Shown here piece after piece: positions 1-5,559 of a DNA stretch of 5,598 bases. Position 1 is the first letter of the stretch, and each line of letters begins with the position of its first letter. The stretch spans positions 1-5,598 of the forward strand of contig JAHIZU010000127.1 of assembly GCA_018814265.1 (NCBI GenBank), given 5' to 3'. Made by a program: the position numbers and the translations under genes. Under the pieces are notes generated by a model. It had not been told where the DNA came from and ran no database searches. It worked only from the letters and a program-made list of their open reading frames with translations. The DNA comes from Candidatus Margulisiibacteriota bacterium (lineage in GTDB: Bacteria; Margulisbacteria; WOR-1; O2-12-FULL-45-9).

Positions 1-11
1 GGCCCGTCTTG

Positions 12-31
12 TTAGTTGTCAGTTGTTAGTT
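12..31. repeat. Left arm of the inverted repeat flanking tRNA-Val
   Basis: This 20-base stretch is the reverse complement of 137-156 with a single mismatch (position 20 against 148). The two arms enclose tRNA-Val, so one arm falls in its trailer and the other in its 5' leader region. It belongs to the GTTAGTTGT/GTTGTAAGTT repeat family also seen at 209-262. The match is read directly; any role in tRNA processing or mobility is inference. Confidence 0.75.
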
Positions 32-35
32 AGAT

Positions 36-109
36 TGGGCGGTACTGGACTCGAACCAGTGGCCTCCTGCGTGTGAAGCAGGCGCTCTAACCAGCTGAGC
101 TAACCGCCC
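36..109 (-). tRNA. tRNA-Val (anticodon CAC)
   Basis: Read on the minus strand, this 74-base segment folds into a complete cloverleaf. The 7-bp acceptor stem is GGGCGGT with ACCGCCC, and the D stem is GCTC/GAGC. The 5-bp anticodon stem CCTGC/GCAGG encloses the loop TTCACAC, giving anticodon CAC, which reads the valine codon GUG. The T arm is ACTGG/CCAGT with loop TTCGAGT, and the discriminator base is A. No CCA follows (the next bases are ATC), so the 3' end must be completed by a CCA-adding enzyme. A second tRNA gene is transcribed divergently about 160 bases away. The gene is flanked by inverted copies of a GTTAGTTGT-type repeat. No base in the fold looks damaged. Confidence 0.96.
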
Positions 110-113
110 TTAT

Positions 114-156
114 TAACCAACAACACGCTTCGCTACAACTAACAACTTACAACTAA
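114..156 (-). repeat. Palindromic repeat unit in the tRNA-Val leader
   Basis: On the minus strand this segment has a 5' half of GTTGTAAGTTG and GTTAGTTGTAG type, a small core GCGAAGC (complement of 127-133), then CGTGTTGTT (complement of 119-127). The same outer blocks, in the same order and orientation relative to a tRNA, occur at 209-262 with a different core. GCGAAGC is known as a heptamer that forms an exceptionally stable DNA mini-hairpin. Positions 137-156 also pair with 12-31 across the tRNA gene. Confidence 0.7.
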
Positions 157-185
157 TCCTAGCACGGCTTGACTGTAACTGGCAA
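156..185 (-). promoter_or_regulatory. Candidate sigma-70-type promoter for tRNA-Val
   Basis: On the minus strand a -35-like TTGCCA (180-185; five of six consensus bases) is separated by 18 bases from a -10-like TAGGAT (156-161; four of six). Transcription would begin near 149, giving a leader of about 40 bases before the tRNA. It overlaps an opposing candidate promoter on the plus strand. Position and matches support it, but short motifs like these also arise by chance. Confidence 0.4.
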
Positions 186-198
186 GATAAGATAGACT
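169..198 (+). promoter_or_regulatory. Candidate sigma-70-type promoter for the CAT tRNA
   Basis: TTGACT (169-174; five of six bases of the -35 consensus) is followed after 18 bases by TAGACT (193-198; four of six of the -10 consensus). Transcription would begin near 205, just before the palindromic repeat at 209-262, and reach the tRNA at 267. The -35 boxes of this and the divergent promoter lie within 6 bases of each other, so the two polymerases would probably compete. Confidence 0.42.
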
Positions 199-208
199 TT
201 TATAGCAG

Positions 209-262
209 CGTTGTAAGTTGTAGTCCCGACGATGTCGGGACGTGTTGTTAGTTGTAAGTTAA
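209..262 (+). repeat. Palindromic repeat unit in the CAT-tRNA leader
   Basis: Two exact copies of GTTGTAAGTT (210-219 and 251-260) flank a core. The core holds a perfect 8-bp hairpin, GTCCCGAC (223-230) with GTCGGGAC (234-241) and loop GAT, followed by CGTGTTGTTAG. The outer blocks GTTGTAG and CGTGTTGTT match the unit in the tRNA-Val leader. There the 17-base core TCCCGACGATGTCGGGA is replaced by CGAAG. The unit lies 4 bases before the tRNA, so it would be transcribed as leader RNA and could influence processing by RNase P. Confidence 0.72.
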
Positions 263-266
263 TCGA

Positions 267-338
267 GGGCCCATAGCTCAATGGTGGAGCAATCGACTCA
301 TAATCGACAGGTTGTAGGTTCGAATCCTACTGGGCCCA
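267..338 (+). tRNA. tRNA with CAT anticodon (Ile2 or elongator Met)
   Basis: This 72-base cloverleaf has acceptor stem GGGCCCA/TGGGCCC, D stem GCTC/GAGC with a short 7-base loop, anticodon loop CTCATAA (anticodon CAT at 299-301), a five-base variable region, T stem GTAGG/CCTAC with loop TTCGAAT, and discriminator A. Position 27-43 is an A-C mismatch; the other four anticodon-stem pairs are normal. It is not the initiator: the first acceptor pair is a normal G-C and the anticodon stem lacks the three G-C pairs of fMet tRNA. CAT then means elongator Met, or Ile2 if TilS converts C34 to lysidine. C4-G69 and C5-G68 are among the known TilS determinants, and the stem resembles E. coli Ile2, so I lean to Ile2 without certainty. 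No CCA is encoded. Confidence 0.93.
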
Positions 339-340
339 AG

Positions 341-420
341 GTTAGATAGTAGAAATTAGAGCGTAGATAGTAGGAATATAATTACTCCTACGTTCTATTT
401 TCTACTGTCTACTTTCTAAT
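341..420. repeat. 80-base imperfect palindrome behind the CAT tRNA
   Basis: Arms 341-378 and 383-420 are reverse complements at 28 of 38 positions without any gap, around a 4-base centre; two of the mismatches would be G-U in RNA. The arms consist of repeated TAGTAGA/TCTACT-like words with a central GCGTAG/CTACGT. The element starts 2 bases after the tRNA 3' end, so it would form a long hairpin in the tRNA trailer. It shares its architecture, but no clear sequence, with the GTTGTAAGTT units upstream. Confidence 0.7.
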
Positions 421-438
421 TTTGGTCATGTCCTAGGC

Positions 439-470
439 AAAGAGCCACCCAGACCAATGGGTGGTTTTTT
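439..470 (+). terminator. Intrinsic terminator after the CAT tRNA
   Basis: CCACCC (445-450) pairs with GGGTGG (459-464) around an 8-base loop and runs directly into six T residues (465-470). The A/G-rich bases 439-444 can extend the stem by pairing with the T run, so it may also act to some degree in the opposite direction. It is well placed to end the CAT-tRNA transcript. Its loop and 3' arm contain the first possible start codon of the next gene, so it could also act as an attenuator for that gene. Confidence 0.7.
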
Positions 471-1557
471 ATTTATGTTCGGCGATTTTATTTTAGATTT
501 TGAAGATAAACAAATTATCGGCAGTAAGCCCAAAAGAGTTATTAGCTCAGAAAACACGGCTTTTGCAGACCTACCCAAGGCCATCAATGAGCCGGTTTTC
601 GGATTTATGGCCTACGATTGCTGCGGATTTATAGAAAATCTCCCTGATCGCGCTAAAAATGATCTAGCTACGCCGGATTTTCTCTTTATTGTCCCTGAAA
701 AAGTGGATGTAGGGACAGGGTTTATCCCTGTCCGTAATATTCGGACAACCACAAGGGTTGTCCCTACATCAAATTTCCAAAAGCAAGATTTTGAAAATAC
801 TGTACAAAAAGCCAAAGAATACATAGCAGCAGGCGACATCTACCAGGTCAATCTTTCCCAAAGACTGGAAATTGAATTCAAAGGAGATCCTTTAGAACTT
901 TACCAGCGCCTTAGCCTGATCAACCCCTCCCCTTTTGCCTCATATTTTGATCTAGGAGACTTTCAGATTATTAGCAGTTCACCAGAAAGATTAATAAAAT
1001 TAGAGAACGGCATTGCCAACACCCGCCCCATTGCCGGCACCCGACCCAGCTGGGCCAAAGAAGCAGACCTTATTCTAAACGAAAAAGAAAGAGCAGAACA
1101 TATCATGCTGGTAGATCTGGAAAGAAATGACCTGGGCCGGGTTTGCGAATACAATTCCGTTCTGGTAAACGAAAAAATGGTTATTGAACACTACTCTCAT
1201 GTCATGCACATTGTCTCCAATGTAACTGGAAAACTAAAAGCTGACAAAAACTGGTTTGATCTTTTGTGCGCCATGTTTCCAGGCGGAACCATCACTGGCT
1301 GCCCAAAAATAAGGTCCATGGAAATAATAGAAAAGCTCGAACCTGTTAAACGCGGAATTTATACGGGCAGCCTTGGCTATATCGATCCTCAAACCCAGAC
1401 CATGGACATGAATATTGTAATAAGAACCATCGTTTTAAAAGAAAATAAAGCTTACGTCCAGGTCGGCGCGGGGATTGTCGCTGATTCAGATCCCGAACAA
1501 GAATATCTCGAGACCCTGCACAAAGCTCAAGCTATGTTGGATGCTTTAGCTATTTAA
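457..1557 (+). CDS. pabB: Aminodeoxychorismate/anthranilate synthase component I, PabB-like
   Basis: The product (366 aa from ATG 457, or 360 aa from ATG 475) belongs to the chorismate-binding family. With a glutamine amidotransferase partner, PabB converts chorismate to 4-amino-4-deoxychorismate for p-aminobenzoate and folate. Visible blocks are an N-terminal remnant with FGFMAYD (48-54), the catalytic domain from about 112, GDIYQVNLSQR (126-136), SSSPERL (173-179), PIAGT (191-195), DLERNDLGR (220-228), FPGGTITGCPK (274-284), and GAGIVADSDPEQEYLE (337-352). FPGGTITGCPK and the C-terminus favour PabB. PIAGT is the form typical of anthranilate synthase TrpE; E. coli PabB has PIKGT. At 366 aa it is shorter than E. 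coli PabB (about 450), with the deficit at the N-terminus. Residues 84-105 come from an inserted palindrome. ATG 457 lies in a terminator hairpin; 475 is equally plausible. No good ribosome binding site is seen, and no pabA or pabC lies beside it. Confidence 0.9.
   Translation: MGGFLFMFGDFILDFEDKQIIGSKPKRVISSENTAFADLPKAINEPVFGFMAYDCCGFIENLPDRAKNDLATPDFLFIVPEKVDVGTGFIPVRNIRTTTRVVPTSNFQKQDFENTVQKAKEYIAAGDIYQVNLSQRLEIEFKGDPLELYQRLSLINPSPFASYFDLGDFQIISSSPERLIKLENGIANTRPIAGTRPSWAKEADLILNEKERAEHIMLVDLERNDLGRVCEYNSVLVNEKMVIEHYSHVMHIVSNVTGKLKADKNWFDLLCAMFPGGTITGCPKIRSMEIIEKLEPVKRGIYTGSLGYIDPQTQTMDMNIVIRTIVLKENKAYVQVGAGIVADSDPEQEYLETLHKAQAMLDALAI
706..770 (+). repeat. Palindromic element inserted in frame within pabB
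   Basis: The outer arms GATGTAG (706-712) and CTACATC (764-770) pair and enclose two perfect hairpins. The first is GGACAGGG/CCCTGTCC (713-720 and 726-733, loop TTTAT); the second is GGACAACC/GGTTGTCC (743-750 and 756-763, loop ACAAG). A 9-base spacer, 734-742, separates them. The two 29-base halves are also reverse complements at 21 of 29 positions. The pabB frame reads straight through, giving about 22 residues, D84 to S105, rich in Thr, Arg and Val. The other two forward frames hit stops (TAG at 710, TAA at 735). It lies in the linker before the catalytic domain. The architecture recalls Rickettsia palindromic elements, but relatedness is not claimed. Confidence 0.82.
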
Positions 1558-2449
1558 CGTTTGTTTCTGTGCCAGTTGCTACAGCCAAAGAATAAATCCC
1601 GCTGGTTTCGCTTGATTTGCTGTAGGTTACATTAGCCGCATCAGGAGACAGCCGCGGCAGGACTCCAGTAAAGCTGGCTTTAACGGTTGTAGTCGCCGGG
1701 GTTCCCGCACTAACATCAACCTTAGCTAAGTTGCCGCCATTGATGCCAAAGACTTCATTGGTATTAGCCGAAGATATCTGCGGCAGGTCAACAGAAGCGC
1801 TGGCTAACAGATCAACCCGGCCGCTGCCGCTTGAGTAGATCACTGATAAAAGTTTATCAGAGCCGGAAGTCCTAATAAAAGCAATCCTGGCCCCATACTT
1901 CCAGGCAACAAATTCCAGATTAGATTCAGCCGTAACCAGAGTATCATTGCCGCCATCAATATCAACCGTGCGGACTTCTGCAGTAGTGCAATAAACCAAT
2001 TTTGTCCCGTCATTTGACCAGTCAAAAGATTTGACCCCGGGGTTAAAGGCCAGTTCAGTCAATTCCAGGCCAGTGTGTGTGCCGCTGGCAATATTGCGCA
2101 CTACCACCTTGCGGTACAAACCGCTTCTTAGATCATCGCCATACGCCACATAGTCAGTAACCGGAGATGCGGTCATGGCATAAGGCGGCGCGCCAGTCGC
2201 GTCCCAAAGAACAGATGATTCCCCTGTTCCAGCGGGATAGATGGTTTTAACCCATTCAGTGTAGCTTGAGCTGACCTGTGAACCAAGGATATCCTTATTT
2301 ACATTGCTGGTTTGACCAATATAAATAATTGCTCCCGCCCGTATCCAGCTAGGTGAATAATAATAATTATTGCTTTCAGTCCGCAAACCGCAACTGGAAA
2401 GCAAGATCACCCCTAACAACAGCAAGCCAACTAATAAACTTCTTTTCAT
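1550..2449 (-). CDS. Lipoprotein with TolB/WD40-like beta-propeller repeats
   Basis: The 299-aa product begins with a lipoprotein signal peptide: positively charged MKR, a hydrophobic core (4-17) and the lipobox LSSC with the lipidated cysteine at C20. Residue 21 is Gly, not Asp, so in a diderm cell the default sorting would be to the outer membrane. The rest is Ser/Thr/Gly-rich and built of beta-strand repeats. The clearest is FDWSNDGTKLVY (142-153) followed by VRTVDIDGG (159-167), close to the SPDG/vDidGG pattern of TolB-type propeller blades. Weaker blades follow around 180-205, 222-247 and 264-292. I do not recognise a specific family. A perfect AGGAGG lies 7 bases before the ATG. It is last in the clpP-lon operon, 11 bases after lon, and overlaps the convergent pabB by 8 bases. 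A role in envelope protein binding is possible but unproven. Confidence 0.88.
   Translation of the reverse strand: MKRSLLVGLLLLGVILLSSCGLRTESNNYYYSPSWIRAGAIIYIGQTSNVNKDILGSQVSSSYTEWVKTIYPAGTGESSVLWDATGAPPYAMTASPVTDYVAYGDDLRSGLYRKVVVRNIASGTHTGLELTELAFNPGVKSFDWSNDGTKLVYCTTAEVRTVDIDGGNDTLVTAESNLEFVAWKYGARIAFIRTSGSDKLLSVIYSSGSGRVDLLASASVDLPQISSANTNEVFGINGGNLAKVDVSAGTPATTTVKASFTGVLPRLSPDAANVTYSKSSETSGIYSLAVATGTETNVK
1843..1860. repeat. Perfect 8-bp inverted repeat inside the lipoprotein gene
   Basis: CTGATAAA (1843-1850) and TTTATCAG (1853-1860) are perfect reverse complements around AG. The site is in mid-gene, coding for part of the stretch around residues 197-203. It could be chance or a small operator-like palindrome; nothing nearby supports a function. 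Confidence 0.4.
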
Positions 2450-2456
2450 ATCAATT

Positions 2457-2462
2457 CCTCCT
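2457..2462 (-). promoter_or_regulatory. Shine-Dalgarno site of the lipoprotein gene, overlapping the lon stop codon
   Basis: A perfect AGGAGG on the minus strand lies 7 bases before the lipoprotein ATG. Its first two bases are shared with the TAG stop of lon (2461-2463). A ribosome finishing lon therefore sits on this site, which argues that the two genes share one transcript and are translated in close succession. Confidence 0.85.
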
Positions 2463-4932
2463 ATGCGCTTAATGACTGTGAGTCAGGCCCGTCGTAGAAC
2501 CGTCTAAAAAATTTCATCTTGTTCCCCTGGTCCTTGTCCTGCTTCTCATCTCGGGACATTCCTTTAGTCCCTCTAATCAAAGCCAGTTTCAAAACTTCGT
2601 CAGCTTCTTTCACAAAAGTAACGTCAACGTCAGTTGGAATGTCTTTTTTGATCTCATCCAGGTCTTTTTTGTTCTCTTTGGGGATAATAACATGTTTTAT
2701 CCCGGCCCGTCTAGCTGCCAGGAGCTTCTCTTTTAAGCCGCCAATGGGCAAAACCTTGCCGCGCAAGGTTATCTCACCGGTCATGGCCACATCCCTTCTC
2801 ACAGGGATCTTTGTCAGGGCAGAGGCCAAAGCCGTGGCAATAGTTATGCCAGCGGATGGGCCATCTTTTGGCACCGCGCCCTCAGGCACATGGATATGGT
2901 CATCCTTTTTACGATAAAAGTTTTCCTCCAGGCCTAAAGTCTTGGCGCGCGAGCGCACAAAGCTCATGGCCGCCTTGGCTGATTCCTGCATCACATCGCC
3001 CATCTGGCCGGTCAAAGTCAAATTCCCTCTGCCCGGCATAATTGTGACTTCAATGGGAATGGTATCACCGCCGACCTCGGTCCAGGCCAGCCCCATGGCT
3101 GCTCCAACCTGGTCTTTTTCCTCGGCCAAACCAACCCGAAACTTGGGAGCGCCCAAATAGTCCGGCAAATCATCTTTGCTAACAATGGTTTTCTTGGCCG
3201 CTTCTTCCTTGACGATCTTGGTGGCGATCTTGCGTAAGACCTTGGCAATTTCTCTTTCCAGATTCCTGACCCCGGCCTCCTTGGTATATTCCTGAAGCAT
3301 TGAGATCAGGGCTGATTCTTCAAATTCAACTTGATTTTCTTTTAAGCCATGTTTTTCCAGTTCTCTGGGGACCAGATAACCCTTGGCGATCCCCAACTTT
3401 TCTTCTTCTGAGTAGCCGGACATGCGGATAATTTCCATTCTGTCCTGCAGCGGCTTAGGGATCGGCTCGCGGGTATTGGCTGTGGTGATAAAAAAGACGT
3501 CCGAAAGGTCAAAAGGAACCTCAAGATAATGGTCGGAAAACTCCTTGTTCATTTCCGGATCAAGGACCTCAAGTAAGGCTGCTGATGGATCACCGCGAAA
3601 GTCGCTGCCCATCTTATCAACCTCGTCTAAAAGAAAGACCGGGTTATTTGTGGCGGCCTTATTAATGGACTGCATGATCCGGCCAGGCAAAGAACCAACA
3701 TAGGTGCGGCGATGCCCCCTGATCTCCGCCTCATCGCGCACCCCGCCCAAAGCCACCCGGGTAAATTTTCTGCCCATGGACCTGGCAATTGAGCGCGCCA
3801 CAGAAGTTTTCCCCACCCCCGGCGGCCCAACCAAGCAAAGGATGGTCCCGCCCATCTTGCCGGTCAATTTTAATACGGCAAAGTATTCAAGGATCCTTTC
3901 TTTGACTTTGTCCAAACCAAAATGATCTTCATTCAAAATTTTCTCAACTTCAGAAATATCCAGTTTGCTTTTAGTCTTTTTCTTCCAGGGCAGCTCGATC
4001 AGCCAATCAAGATACGTGCGAATGACCGAAGCCTCAGAACCCATGGCTGGCATGTGGTTTAAGCGGTCCAGCTCCTTTGCGGCTTTTTCCTTGACCTCAG
4101 CCGGCAGCTTGGCCTCCCGGATCTTCTTGTTGTATTCGGTCAGTTCAGGGTTGCCAAACTCATCCTCTTCTCCCAGCTCATCCTGGATCGCGCGCAGTTT
4201 CTCTTTTAAATAATACTCCTTCTGGACCTTCTCGATCTGCTTGCGGACCCGGCCCTGAAGCTCTTTTTCCACTCCCAGCACTCCAATTTCTTTTTCCATG
4301 ATCTCAGAAAGTTTCTTCAGCCTTTTTTCAACTTTAATAGCTTCCAGTATCTCTTGCTTTTCGTCAACCCTCAAGGAAAGATAAGAGGCCACCAGGTCTG
4401 CCAGCCGGCCGGGGTTATCAACATTAATGATCGACATTAGTGTTTCGGGCGGGATCCGGCGATTCAGCTTTACATACTCTTCGAACTGCTTGATAATCGA
4501 GCGGACCAGCGCCTCGGCTTCCAGAGAGATCTCTTCCGGATCATCGATGCGGGAGATCTCCACCCGAAAATATGGGGTTTCCTGCTTATAGTCGTCGATC
4601 CGCACGCGGCAGATCCCCTCGACCAGTATTTTTGTCGTGCCGTCCGGCAGGGGCATCATTTGAACTATCTCAGCCAGGGTGCCGATCTTACTGATATCTT
4701 TTGGTTTTGGATCTTCCTCTTCTTCTCTTTTTTGGGAAGCAAAAACCAGCATCTTTTCTTTGGCCATGATATCTTCCAGGGCTTTGACTGACTGGCTGCG
4801 GCCGATAAAAAGCGGCACGATCATTTGCGGGAATACAACAATGTTACGCAGAGGAATTAAAGGGAGCTCTTCCTGCCACTCCGAATCTTTTTCGGGTTTG
4901 TTCTTATTAGATTTTTTGCCCGAATCGGCCAT
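2461..4932 (-). CDS. lon: ATP-dependent protease Lon
   Basis: This 823-aa protein is a complete LonA-type protease, an ATP-driven cytoplasmic hexamer that degrades misfolded and selected regulatory proteins. The N-terminal substrate-binding domain starts at [13 protein letters not shown] (23-35). A charged coiled-coil-prone region (about 195-295) follows. The AAA+ module has Walker A GPPGVGKT (369-376), Walker B FLLDEVDK (433-440, E437), a likely arginine finger R498 in DRMEIIR and sensor-2 R556 in GVRNLERE. The protease domain has the Ser-Lys dyad: S693 in KDGPSAG and K736 in [10 protein letters not shown], spaced 43 residues as in E. coli Lon (S679/K722). The length is slightly above the usual 770-810 because of Lys-rich N-terminal residues and a C-terminal tail (about 790-823). 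It starts 3 bases after the clpP stop with no visible Shine-Dalgarno site, suggesting coupled translation. All catalytic residues are intact. Confidence 0.98.
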   Translation of the reverse strand: MADSGKKSNKNKPEKDSEWQEELPLIPLRNIVVFPQMIVPLFIGRSQSVKALEDIMAKEKMLVFASQKREEEEDPKPKDISKIGTLAEIVQMMPLPDGTTKILVEGICRVRIDDYKQETPYFRVEISRIDDPEEISLEAEALVRSIIKQFEEYVKLNRRIPPETLMSIINVDNPGRLADLVASYLSLRVDEKQEILEAIKVEKRLKKLSEIMEKEIGVLGVEKELQGRVRKQIEKVQKEYYLKEKLRAIQDELGEEDEFGNPELTEYNKKIREAKLPAEVKEKAAKELDRLNHMPAMGSEASVIRTYLDWLIELPWKKKTKSKLDISEVEKILNEDHFGLDKVKERILEYFAVLKLTGKMGGTILCLVGPPGVGKTSVARSIARSMGRKFTRVALGGVRDEAEIRGHRRTYVGSLPGRIMQSINKAATNNPVFLLDEVDKMGSDFRGDPSAALLEVLDPEMNKEFSDHYLEVPFDLSDVFFITTANTREPIPKPLQDRMEIIRMSGYSEEEKLGIAKGYLVPRELEKHGLKENQVEFEESALISMLQEYTKEAGVRNLEREIAKVLRKIATKIVKEEAAKKTIVSKDDLPDYLGAPKFRVGLAEEKDQVGAAMGLAWTEVGGDTIPIEVTIMPGRGNLTLTGQMGDVMQESAKAAMSFVRSRAKTLGLEENFYRKKDDHIHVPEGAVPKDGPSAGITIATALASALTKIPVRRDVAMTGEITLRGKVLPIGGLKEKLLAARRAGIKHVIIPKENKKDLDEIKKDIPTDVDVTFVKEADEVLKLALIRGTKGMSRDEKQDKDQGNKMKFFRRFYDGPDSQSLSA

Positions 4933-4935
4933 ATG

Positions 4936-5559
4936 CTATTTTGATTTTTTGTCCGCGGCTTTGACCTTGGTCGAACTGATGACCTCGTCAATTAAACCAT
5001 ACTTAACCGCGTCCTCAGCGCCCAAATAGAAGTCGCGGTCCGTGTCTTTTTCGATCTTGGCCAAAGTCTGGCCAGTATGCTTAGCCAGAATATCGTTAAG
5101 CAGCTTCTTCATTCTCAGGATCTCCTTGGTCTGGATCTCAATATCTGTCGCCTGGCCCTGCGCTCCGCCCAAGGGCTGGTGGATCATTATCCGGGCATTG
5201 GGTAAAGCATAGCGCTTGCCTTTTACGCCCGAAGCTAAAAGCAAGGCGCCCAAACTAGCCGCCTGGCCAATACAAATCGTGGAAACACTGGGTTTAATAT
5301 ATTGCATGGTATCATAAATGGCCATGCCGGCAGTAACCACACCGCCGGGCGAGTTAATGTACATGTAAATATCTTTATTGGCGTCCTCAGCGGATAAGAA
5401 GAGCAGCTGGGCAATTATTGTGTTGGCGACCATGTCATCGATCGGCGTGCCAACAAAAATGATCCGCTCTTTTAGCAAGCGAGAATAAATGTCATAGGCC
5501 CACTCGCCTTTGGGCGACTGTTCAACCACCATAGGGATCATCTGCGCTCTTTCATTCAT
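4936..5559 (-). CDS. clpP: ATP-dependent Clp protease proteolytic subunit ClpP
   Basis: The 207-aa product is a full-length ClpP, the serine protease that forms a double heptameric barrel and receives unfolded substrates from a Clp ATPase such as ClpX, ClpA or ClpC. The catalytic triad is visible: S102 in GQAASLGA, H127 in MIHQP and D176 in [14 protein letters not shown]. Spacings of 25 and 49 residues match E. coli ClpP. NSPGG (69-73) and the N-terminal IPMVVEQ...[17 protein letters not shown] block are typical. The C-terminus ends in a short Lys-rich tail. The start at 5559 is fixed by a perfect AGGAGG 7 bases upstream and by a 4-base ATGA overlap with the stop of the preceding reading frame. 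lon follows after 3 bases. No clpX lies between them, so the ATPase partner is encoded elsewhere. Confidence 0.98.
   Translation of the reverse strand: MNERAQMIPMVVEQSPKGEWAYDIYSRLLKERIIFVGTPIDDMVANTIIAQLLFLSAEDANKDIYMYINSPGGVVTAGMAIYDTMQYIKPSVSTICIGQAASLGALLLASGVKGKRYALPNARIMIHQPLGGAQGQATDIEIQTKEILRMKKLLNDILAKHTGQTLAKIEKDTDRDFYLGAEDAVKYGLIDEVISSTKVKAADKKSK

Noticed and set aside
11..262. Repeated GTTGTAAGTT/GTTAGTTGT words that could suggest a CRISPR array
   Set aside because: The units are not of constant length, occur in both orientations and have no regular unique spacers; they are palindromic intergenic repeats.
267..338. Initiator tRNA-fMet
   Set aside because: The first acceptor pair is a normal G-C pair and the anticodon stem lacks the three consecutive G-C pairs of initiator tRNAs.
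428..436. Mini-ORF ATG TCC TAG before the terminator, as in a leader peptide for attenuation
   Set aside because: It has only two sense codons, no ribosome binding site and no Trp or other regulatory codons.
1840..2025. Short hydrophobic minus-strand frame inside the lipoprotein gene
   Set aside because: It is an out-of-frame shadow of the lipoprotein coding sequence, with no start signal of its own.
2519..4213. Several open frames of 60-130 codons on the plus strand and in alternative minus frames opposite lon
   Set aside because: They overlap an intact, fully recognisable lon gene, show no protein family features and lack ribosome binding sites.
4679..5029. A 116-codon plus-strand frame across the clpP-lon junction
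   Set aside because: It is antisense to two intact conserved genes and its translation is the Ser/Phe/Leu-rich type expected of a shadow frame.
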